Source of the DNA: Rhodamnia argentea
Lineage: Eukaryota > Streptophyta > Magnoliopsida > Myrtales > Myrtaceae
Length of the DNA stretch: 64,000 nt
Reading direction: 5' to 3'
NCBI RefSeq assembly: GCF_020921035.1
Contig: NC_063158.1
Coordinates: 5,872,001 to 5,936,000, forward strand
Shown here: piece after piece, positions 55,965-64,000 of the stretch
Position numbering within the stretch: position 1 is the stretch's first letter
How the letters are laid out: each line of letters opens with the position of its first letter
Program-made: the position numbers and the translations under genes
The notes under the pieces: model-generated
Told to the model about the DNA's origin: nothing
Database searches by the model: none
Seen by the model: only the letters and a program-made list of their open reading frames with translations

Positions 55965-56821
55965 ATGAACCCCAGGACGGACAAGCTCGTGAGGAGGACA
56001 ACCATGGTGGCGACCATCACCGCCTCCTATTTTCTCTTAACCGCTGACTACGGCCCCGAACCTAATGCTCTCGATCCCGTCAGTCCCTTCTTCTTCCTCT
56101 CGTCTTCTTAGTCTCTTCCTCTCTTTTGTTGGGTTTTGTTTCGTTTCTCCATGAATTTCCGTTTCTTGTTGGGTGCCCAAGGAGAGTGGGATGTGAAAGT
56201 TGTCGACTTTGCAAAGAGCTCTATGAAATTTCTGAAATTGTGATGGTACATGAATGATTTTGGGGGAACTTAAGTTTCACAAGGTTGAATTACTGGCTGG
56301 GATCGGACACTATGACTATTTGATCCATTAAGCTAGTTGATTGATTTCTGCACTCGCAACGTTATCATCGGCGGCTGTTTCTTGTGTCTGAGGTGAGGGG
56401 GATGAATGTCTTTGGAGCTTAGATTCTGATTCGTGTTCTGTCCCCGAAGCAGAAGCTCATTGCTGGGAACTTTTGATGCAATTCAAGGTTCCAACTTGAT
56501 GTTTGTCTATCTCAAGCAAATCTTGCTTATTCCTTCACTGTTGTCTGTCCGAAATTTATGGCATGTGGCGGTATTGGGATATCCTTCTTCTGCTGCTTGT
56601 GCTTTGACATAGAAATTGTTGATGTCCTTTGTCCTTGTACCTTATTCTGAATTGATTACATGGTGATTGATCCAAGGTGTCTTCATTCGCAGATTAAGAA
56701 GGCGATACTATCGGCCGAGAATCGTGTGAAAGGTTTTGTTTTTGGATCGAGCGAGAAACCTCGAGAGAGCCACTTGGGGAACTTGGGGGGCTCCAGGGAT
56801 TCACCAAAAGAACAACCATGA
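55965..56821 (+). CDS. Conserved plant microprotein, 80 aa, one membrane segment, unknown function
   Basis: Two exons, 55965-56078 and 56693-56821, join in phase 0 with GT/AG borders. The N-terminus MNPRTDKLVRRTTMVATITA plus SYFLLTADYGPEPNALDP gives a basic start and a short hydrophobic stretch (about residues 14-27), consistent with a signal anchor or mitochondrial/ER targeting. The second exon begins IKKAILSAENRVKGFVFGSS and ends in a polar tail (GGSRDSPKEQP). The coding fraction is strongly non-random, and I have the impression of close homologues in other dicots, but no function is known to me. It is too short and too interrupted to show up as a long ORF. Confidence 0.72.
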
Positions 56822-57591
56822 TCCTGTTGTCTTGTTCACTTCGTGCCGAAGAACGTCTGTCTTGACTCTTAGAGCTGCTTAGCCTTTGGTTCGGTTTGAG
56901 CAGGATATCACAGTTTTTGTATGGTCTGTGGTTAGTGTGATGTATATACCATGGGAGACCAGTTCAGTTTTTGCGAATGTAAGTAACCTCGACTGTGGAA
57001 TTAGACAGAAGTGTTTTAATTGAGTTTCTTCGACTCAGTGCGATCCTATTTCCCGCTCTGGATGAATAAACATGGGTTTTTTTATTTTGTGCGCTATGCG
57101 CTTTTGTGCTATTGCTAATCTTTCTCGAGCATTTGCTCAAGGAGTCGTAGCTCAGGAACGAGCATTTTGATTTTACATGCATTGAATCTTTAAGTAGGAA
57201 AAGTGAGTAGCAATTAGCATGGCAATGGTTCGAGCTCCGTATGGAACTTGCTGCTGTTTGTGGTGGAACCTTCCTGTGTCATTCGAACTTTTCTGATCCA
57301 AATAACTGGAATCTTGTTTAACTGTTTGGTCGAAGATTGGGAAAGATTCAAAGCATTTCCTGATCATGGAAGAGCTCCCTGAGACTTATAAAGTCAGATA
57401 CAAGTCTCTTCATCTATCTTACCCCAAAAAGAAAGCTGCCATAAAAATCCATTTCCGAATTTTACATTTCAGTTACAAAGATAAGAGCAAGAGACATAAT
57501 AATTCTCAGGGGCGAAGCAAATGTCAATGTTTATTTCAATGCACAGCATCTTCCACAAGGTTACACGTTATATGGTTAATTTGCCGTTCTG
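56822..57591. other. Convergent 3' flanks
   Basis: 3' UTR of the 80-aa plus-strand gene and of the minus-strand PYRD gene. No other feature was seen. Confidence 0.45.
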
Positions 57592-59601
57592 CTAAAGATG
57601 ACCCTCCAATATAATGCTCCTATCAAAGATCTTGGGTTGCAAGTTCTTCATTTTGCGTACTTCGGCCACATTCAATGGAAAACTTGCATTTCTATCATTT
57701 CTTTCACACCATAGAGGCAATATTTCGACCAAAACCTTCTGCAGCATATTCTGCTCAACACTCTCCTTGACAAGCTCTTCGAAGTCATATGCATTCCCTG
57801 TGAAGTCTAACAAGACACTGCATAGACCTTGACGTTTACAATAGTCCAAGATGGCGTTCATATTTATCTGATCTAAAATAACTGTCTCGACTCCTTGGAG
57901 TGACGCTTTTGATTCCACACCACTCTCTTTGTCTGTGAAGATTATAAGCTTGGAATTAACTCCTGCAGTGAGACCTGGGACTTCAAGCTTGGCATTGGAA
58001 CCTCTTGCTATTACTATCTGAAGAGGTTGATTAGCACCAGGTTCTCGGGAAGTGGGAAGTGACAATTTATCAGATAATGAGGTTGAAGAGAGTATGACTG
58101 CATCATATTCCTGCAGTAACTTGGAGTAGTATCCACCAGAGTCAGTGGCTCCTTCACCAAGATGATCTGAGATTTGACCGTTAAGGGAGATGGAGTACCT
58201 AATGTTATACAAAGGGTATTTAGTCAAATCAACTTGTGCAGTCGAAACTATTGCTTGATTCAAACAGTCAATTACAATACAGATTCTCCCCTGTGCATGT
58301 CAATTGGTGCATCTTCAATTCTGATGACATACATGAACAAAAATTTGTGTTTACCGATGCAACCACCTGAGAGAAAGAAGAGGCTTCCCAGTGAGCATCA
58401 GATGTATAAAGGCCTCATTGAGATTCTTGCATAGTGCTTCCTCCACACGAACAGTCACCTCAATCCCCGCAGCTCTTAATCTATCAATACCTTTCGAAGC
58501 CACAAGTGGATTAGGATCTACCATCCCAACTACCACCTTTCTCACTTTGGCTTTGATCAGTGCTTCTGTACACGGTGGAGTCCTTCCAAAATGGTTACAT
58601 GGTTCCAAGCTCACGTAAGCAGTTGCATTCTCCGCCAAATTTCCAGCATCTCTCAAAGCAAACACCTGCACATGGGTATTGTGATCCAACTAGTTTATAA
58701 GACAAGAAGATAAGACTTTGAAATTTCAGAACCTAAATCATGGATTCACAATTTTCGTTATTCCATAGAATACTAAGGAAAGATACAAAAATACTTAGAA
58801 TATTCTGCAGGAACTTATTTAAGTTTCTTCTCAGTACTAGCAGGCAAACTGGAACCCTGTCACTGTTCAAGTTTAGAACAGCAACAGAGAATTGTCATCA
58901 TCAATTACAATGTGAACAAGCAGCGTCACTATCTCTAGTTCCTCAGTGTGACCTAGGTGAAGTCACGGGAGAGCTAACTGCGGCCCGAGGGGAACTTCCC
59001 TATGTTACCATCATCTACTTGGAAGGTAGGGGGTTGAAGCTCCAAGCCTAGTGGTCACATTAGCACTGCCCCCACACTATCTTCTCTAGCCAGCGGAAGA
59101 AACCAACCAAAACACAATGCAATGTCCTCCAGAAGGAGGATAAGTGAAGGTTTATTCCACCTAGTTATTTAGCAACTAAAGATAAGAGGTGAAACCTTAA
59201 CATGAGCTAATGTAACTGACCTCAGCATGAGGCTGACCAGCTTTAGGATGGAATCCTTCACCGACAATCTTCCCATCCTTGACAATCACACATCCCACCA
59301 AAGGATTGGGACTTGTACGGCCAATTGCTGTCCTTGCAAGCTCCACACACCTCCTCATGTAAAAACTGTCATCATGGTCTGCCATTCCACAATGAACTCT
59401 AACCGAATGGGTGCTTTTTCCCAAACTAATGAGTGGCCGAGAGAAATTTCCAAATGATGTGTACAATCTAGGAACCGAACCTGAGTTGTATCCAAGTTTG
59501 ATGGGTTGATGCCACGGTAAAATACAAGTTGAGAAATGAGCAGAAGGTCGCGAATTGGATGGAGTGAGAGGATTAGGAAAAGAAAGTTCTAAGAAGTGCA
59601 T
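57592..59601 (-). CDS. PYRD: Riboflavin biosynthesis protein PYRD (pyrimidine deaminase), plastidic
   Basis: Three exons on the minus strand, 59221-59601, 58367-58665 and 57592-58198, join in frame to 428 aa. Residues 1-~72 are Ser/Pro/His-rich and fit a plastid transit peptide. The CMP/dCMP deaminase-like domain (about 75-225) keeps all zinc-site elements: H125-A-E127 and C150/C159 in [12 protein letters not shown], with [20 protein letters not shown] upstream. It deaminates the 2,5-diaminopyrimidine intermediate after GTP cyclohydrolase II. The C-terminal RibD reductase-like region (about 228-428) is degenerate: the usual K-x-A-x-SLDG entry reads YSISLNGQ and no Gly-rich NADPH loop is seen. 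This is the pattern of plant PYRD, whose partner PYRR has the reverse arrangement. Confidence 0.94.
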
Positions 59602-61559
59602 TTTATTTTTCTTCCTCTGAATATGCCAAAGATGAGAAAGGCAAACTTTAGAGCCAGTCTAGGGGAATAAAGTTAACATAGCATCACAAATTAGTGTCTT
59701 CTTTGTTGGACTTTTCTAAAGAAGCTGTATGCAAATATAGAAGCTTTGATCAGAAGCAGATACAGCCCGGTAAATTAGGCTTGGATATGGACCAACTCAG
59801 ATAAACCACCACCCATGATTTAAGCCCAACCAAACCTGTATAAGATAGCATGACACTGCTGTAAGTGCTAGATTATGTTGTCATGATAATAGTGCAGGAT
59901 TAAGGAGACTCACCGATCCAAACAGTTGAAAGAGTATTTGGTAACATGCTGTTTTCAAAATTTCGACGATAATAAAAAAAAATAGAACTGAAAGAGCTAA
60001 TCCAGGAGGATGCTGTTAGATGTGGGAATATTAAGAAAGCAAAACATTTTGCTAGCTTTCACTAAGCAAATTTTCCTATATGAACCAAGAAAAACTATGC
60101 AAGAATGCAAGTAAAAGCTATACATTGTAACGTGCAATAACTAAGTTTCTCTTTTCACTTTTCCAACCTGTATGATAGGCAAATATGAAAATGTGTGCAT
60201 GTACCTGACCCATATACCCGAACACATTAATTACTAGAAAAACCGATACCAACCCATTTAACAGTTCTTCACCGGTATATACAACTTGGATAAAAACTTC
60301 ACATCAGATTAAAAAAGTAAACTAAACAATAAAAAACTAGCAAATAAAATAAAGAACATATAAATTAAAATACTCATAAAGAACTCATGAGAAGAGAGTC
60401 TGATTAGCTAACCATTGACATGAAAATAACATTTGCTTATAAAAACTCTTCTAACATGCACCAAGCTAAGCTCATTGTCCACGAAACGAAATCAAGCAAC
60501 TCTACGTCTCTCGGATTGTTTTGCAGTTGAATATTCTTCTTCATCATGAGAAAAAGTGAATTAGAGCAAGTGGTAAATACTGAGAGAAAAGATAACATGT
60601 AATACTTCTACCGAACATTAAATCAAACACTTGCCAAAACTCGGTGGGACTTTGTCCAGTGCATCATACAAAACGTCAATTTTCACACCCACATCCGCAG
60701 TCTCACCAAACCTCTCAGAAGAGTTCTTGAGCTCTTCCTCGGTCAAGCTAGTTGAATATCTTTCTACTCCTAAGCTAAGTAATTTTCTAGCCGAATCATT
60801 TAAAGCAATAAAAGGTAATGCATGCGGATACAGTACTTAGCAACTTGGTGCGAAACAACGTATTCTAGACTGTCATTCGACTTGAATTCAATCACAAGAA
60901 GAGAAAAAGAACACTGCGACATTTTCACTTCTCAGCGATTACCTGGCGCCCTTATCTCACACTAAAACCTCAATCATCTCCAGACATTTTACAACATGCA
61001 AAACGCAGACCTCTCAAATCAACGAAAGCAAGTTCAAAGAAGACAAAGCTATCTATAGCCTTTCTCCAATGTCCTGCAAATTACAAGCACGTCGAATAAA
61101 CTCCAAGAAGATTCACGACCCTAAAAGGAGGAAAAAGAGAGGAGGGAGGAGGGAACCTGAGAAGATAAACTGAAACCATTATCAGACACAGAACTCCGAA
61201 CCCATCATCATTACCCTCAAATCCCAAATCTTGCCTCGTTCGAAAACAAATTCTAGGGACAATCGTCAACACACCGGGCAATCCCCCCTCGATTAAAAAA
61301 AAAAAGGAAGAAGAGAGAGGGGGAGAGAAGCAACTACCGAATGGAAGAGGAAGGTCGCGAGAGTACCTGGAGGAGCAAGCGAAAGTGGAGCGGAAGAAAG
61401 CGAAGCAGACGAAGAAGAGGAAGAGGGAAGTTCAAGCCAGAAGAGCTCCGTCGCGGTAGCCACGACGGCGGCGCTGGAACTTACCGATTTTTCGTCCCTC
61501 TTATCTCAAAGCTCACTGTCATGGTGAGAGAGTTTTTTTTTTTTTTAATAATTATTTAA
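59602..61559 (-). promoter_or_regulatory. PYRD upstream region with a probable leader exon
   Basis: About 61360-61500 is GC/CT-rich on the minus strand (GCTCCACTTTCGCTTGCTCC) and is bounded on its downstream side by a donor-like CTCCAG|GTACTC near 61366. It could be a 5'-leader exon of PYRD separated by a long leader intron, or the promoter of an unannotated transcript. The rest is AT-rich intronic or intergenic sequence apart from the fragment at 60618-60922. Confidence 0.35.
60618..60922 (-). pseudogene. Possible decayed exon, unknown protein
   Basis: From ATG 60922 the frame reads SFSLLVIEFKSNDSLEYVVS then HQVAKY. From about 60835 a different frame carries on as PHALPFIALNDSARKLLSLG, VERYSTSLTEEELKNSSERF and VLYDALDKVPPSFGK before a stop at 60618-60620. 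Both halves look protein-like, and the join would need a small frameshift. I cannot name the family. It may be a processed or decayed fragment of a host gene. Confidence 0.35.
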
Positions 61560-62164
61560 TTTGATCACTTGACAATATATATCAAGTTTCCTTATTTACT
61601 ATATCAAAGAATTTATCTTTTTTTCCTTAATAAATTAGTGAGTTATTTTTATACAGGGCATGAAAAACGTTAGAGGAAAATGTAGGAATACACTTTAAAG
61701 TATTACGCTCAATAAAGTATTTAGATATTTTTTCATAAATAGTTTATAGATTATCTCAATTTTCGTGAATCCAAAGTAACGATATTTCGCTGGAACTTTG
61801 GGCGAACAAATTCTTACTTTGTACAGCTTAGCCGTTTATTCATAAATTCAATGAACAATGAAGAAAAGAATTAGATTTCTTGAAAAACAAAACGAATTCT
61901 TATGAAAGTAATATCGCACATTAATAAAAAAAAGCAGCGACTTTGATAAAAATAAACTAAAATTACAATAAACAAAAATTAAACATATGAAATTTTTAAT
62001 TCTGATAAGTAGATCCTACATAAATAGAAAAAACAAAAAAAAGGAAATTTAATAAATATGGGGATCGCCAATTTAAATTGCAATTTGAAAGATATAGAAC
62101 AATTTTATCTTTTTGGTGGAAATTTAGTGAAATTAGCGCCACAAAAAAAAATTATAAATATATT

Positions 62165-62525
62165 ATAACCATGTCAATTTAGTCTTCTTTTTTAACAAAT
62201 TAAGTCTTAAATTCGTTGCATTTGTGCTAATTCGGTCCATTCGATCAATTTTGGTTGGAAAACTTTCACGTCGACGTCGGTCATCCTACACGGTGCGGTT
62301 GGCGCTTATATGGACAACGATCGACTAGAGAAAAGGAAAAGTAAAAAAAAAAAGAAAGAGAAAGAAAAGAAAAGCAAATTCAAAAAAATATTAAATATTG
62401 TCTACGTCACCGCCGGTGGCGCCACGTACGTCAACGATTTTAGCCAAAATTGGTTTGATAAATTGAGTTGGCACAAATACAAAAGGTTTCGAATTCAATT
62501 GGTAAAAAAAAATGTTTATGACTGA
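62165..62525. mobile_element. Short copy of the long-TIR element family
   Basis: The left arm (TTTAGTCTTCTTTTTTAACA, TTGCATTTGTGCTAATTCGG, CAATTTTGGTTGGAAAA, CACGTCGACGTCGGTC) is inverted relative to the right arm (reverse complement TTTGTATTTGTGCCAACTCA, CCAATTTTGGCTAAAATCG, TACGTGGCGCCACC). The centre is a short A/G-rich linker. Relative to the element at 17123 the GC-rich core is missing. Non-autonomous. Confidence 0.65.
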
Positions 62526-63760
62526 GTAGTCGTAAGTTTAATTTTTTTATATATAATTATCTCCTTATTTCTCGGTTTGGGTTGGCAGCAAGTTTATTAC
62601 TTAACCCTCGACGGTTTCTCTTGCCATTTGCTAATCGGGTTTAAAATTGTGGAAATTAGAAATATCAAAATAGGAATAACAATATTTTTTTCTTGGTCTT
62701 TTTCTTTGAAACCCATTTTAACCCACATTTTAAGTTTAAAATGACCACTTTTTTTTTTCATAATATATGAGCAAATGTATAAATTTGTGACCCATTTTGA
62801 TAGTCCTGATCACAACTTTGGAGAAGCATGTATTCAAGCTAAGGATTAATTTTTTTAACATAAAAAATTTATTGATTTGCGTTGGCAAACTGTATATCAT
62901 TCACTAAAGAATGTTCCGTAAAATAACAAATTTAGCTTGTGCATTGTTGCTTGTTGAATGAGTACATTACCCGACCCCAAAAATATTGAGTGGGGAGGAC
63001 ATTACCGATGGTACGTCTGAATTTAGATTCTCATCTATAAAGTAATAAAAATTTCTAGAGACTGGAAGTTAAATTGAATAATTGAGTCCATGAGTTTTGA
63101 CTAACGAACTAAATTCTAGACCACTGATCAACTACCATGGTGGTAAGTAAGTTAAATAGGTTAGATGCATAATACAAAGTCGGTAAATCTAAGCAGAGTG
63201 TAAACAATTAACTAGAGCATACAACTCCATGCATTTTAAGCTACATGGTAAAAAGACAATGAATGTGGATCGAGTCAAACCACTTATTAACACTGTAATA
63301 AGGTACTTGCGAGTAATTCGAACTTGCTAGAGTATTTCTTTTTTTTCTGCTGATTTCAAGCCAAGCTCGATCTATTTAAATATCTCGTGAAGTCATGCTA
63401 GAGTTCATTAATAACCAGTTCGATAGGCTCGCAAACATGAAAGGAATTTTCTTTCTATATTCTTAAAACAAATACAAAGATCCGTAAAATTACATAATGT
63501 GCCTTATATATATAATGTGTATCGTATATAAATACTCTAAGAGAAAATATTCGAGTTTATTAAGCATGAATTAGAGCTTCGAATTCAAGCTTGATTAAAT
63601 GGAATTGGATTAGGAAATTTGAATCTTTACTTAAGCTCGACTGAATTCCAAACACTGAAAATGCATCGGTTCGAGCCAGCTCGAGTACAAACCGTCTTTA
63701 GATCCAAGCCCAAAAAAGGGCTCGACCCGAACCGACCCGACCCGAAATGAGCCCATCCAA
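62526..63760. other. AT-rich intergenic DNA, no gene recognised
   Basis: No open frames of note and no clear element termini. The stretch leads into the promoter of the right-edge gene. Confidence 0.4.
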
Positions 63761-63933
63761 TCTGTGCCGGATCTTCTGGTTCTCTCAGCGCTGACTGACC
63801 GGCGAGAGTGCCGCCATATCTGTCCCCAAGTTTCAAACTTTCGAGCTTCGATCGGAGATTCAGAAGCTCAAGAGCGCCCCCAGAAGCCTCTCCAATCTAG
63901 TCCCTCTTTACCCAAGCCAATTTCTTCCATCCC

Positions 63934-64000
63934 ATGGCGATGAACAGCGTTCAAACCCTGGGAGCTCCCGCGTCCACTGAAATCCCCGAAGATGCCGAAA
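63934..64000 (+). CDS. Start of an unidentified gene at the right edge
   Basis: ATG at 63934 in a good plant context (CCCATGGCG), followed by an open frame MAMNSVQTLGAPASTEIPED running off the window. It is preceded by ~170 bp of GC-richer leader sequence (AAGCCTCTCC, CCCAAGCCAATTTC). The product cannot be determined from 22 residues. A second ATG lies two codons downstream. Confidence 0.55.
   Translation, partial: MAMNSVQTLGAPASTEIPEDAE

Noticed and set aside
1-64000. CRISPR arrays, rRNA or tRNA genes, bacterial operons
   Set aside because: No regularly spaced short repeats with unique spacers, no conserved rRNA segments and no convincing tRNA cloverleaf were seen; gene structure is plant nuclear throughout.

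Overview
This is a window of plant nuclear DNA, most likely from a woody eudicot. Genes are rich in introns with GT/AG borders, intergenic DNA is AT-rich, and leaders carry (CT)n/(GA)n tracts. The protein set is typical of dicots: R2R3-MYB, remorin, ADF, MCTP, AHL and kiwellin. Several repeat families (long-TIR elements with a GC-rich core, a long solo LTR) would fit a rosid such as Myrtales, but the species is a guess. Exon models below come from splice signals, reading-frame continuity and family alignment from memory; no search was run.

Left part (1-15 kb) is gene-dense. It holds the last coding exon of a DDX6/Dhh1-type DEAD-box helicase (+), a MYB17-type R2R3-MYB (+), a remorin (-, convergent with the MYB), a GT90/CAP10 O-glucosyltransferase-like gene (+) ending in a Lys-Asn repeat, and an ADF7/10-type actin-depolymerizing factor (-).

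From 15 to 24.8 kb I see no intact gene. The stretch contains a long-TIR non-autonomous DNA element, a 2.28-kb solo LTR with a perfect 5-bp target duplication, MITE-like sequence and a ~323-bp tandem repeat. At 24.9-29.4 kb lies a four-C2 MCTP gene with an uninterrupted coding region and a 5'-leader intron.

From 29.8 to 42.6 kb is a decayed kiwellin (ripening-related protein) cluster: a head-to-head inverted repeat made of two kiwellin-type promoters, a coding relic, a pseudogene and one nearly complete copy with a 3' frameshift. TIR elements and LTR debris are interspersed. One element carries a GC-rich core of degenerate tandem repeats that is open in several frames on both strands.

The right part (43-64 kb) is again genic: an AT-hook AHL protein (-), an 80-aa lysine-rich protein (-), a 187-aa plant protein of unknown function (-), an 80-aa putative membrane microprotein (+), the riboflavin-pathway deaminase PYRD (-), and the first codons of a gene at the right edge (+). 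Most genes are unrelated housekeeping or regulatory loci. The clear positional relationships are the kiwellin cluster and the tail-to-tail MYB/remorin pair.
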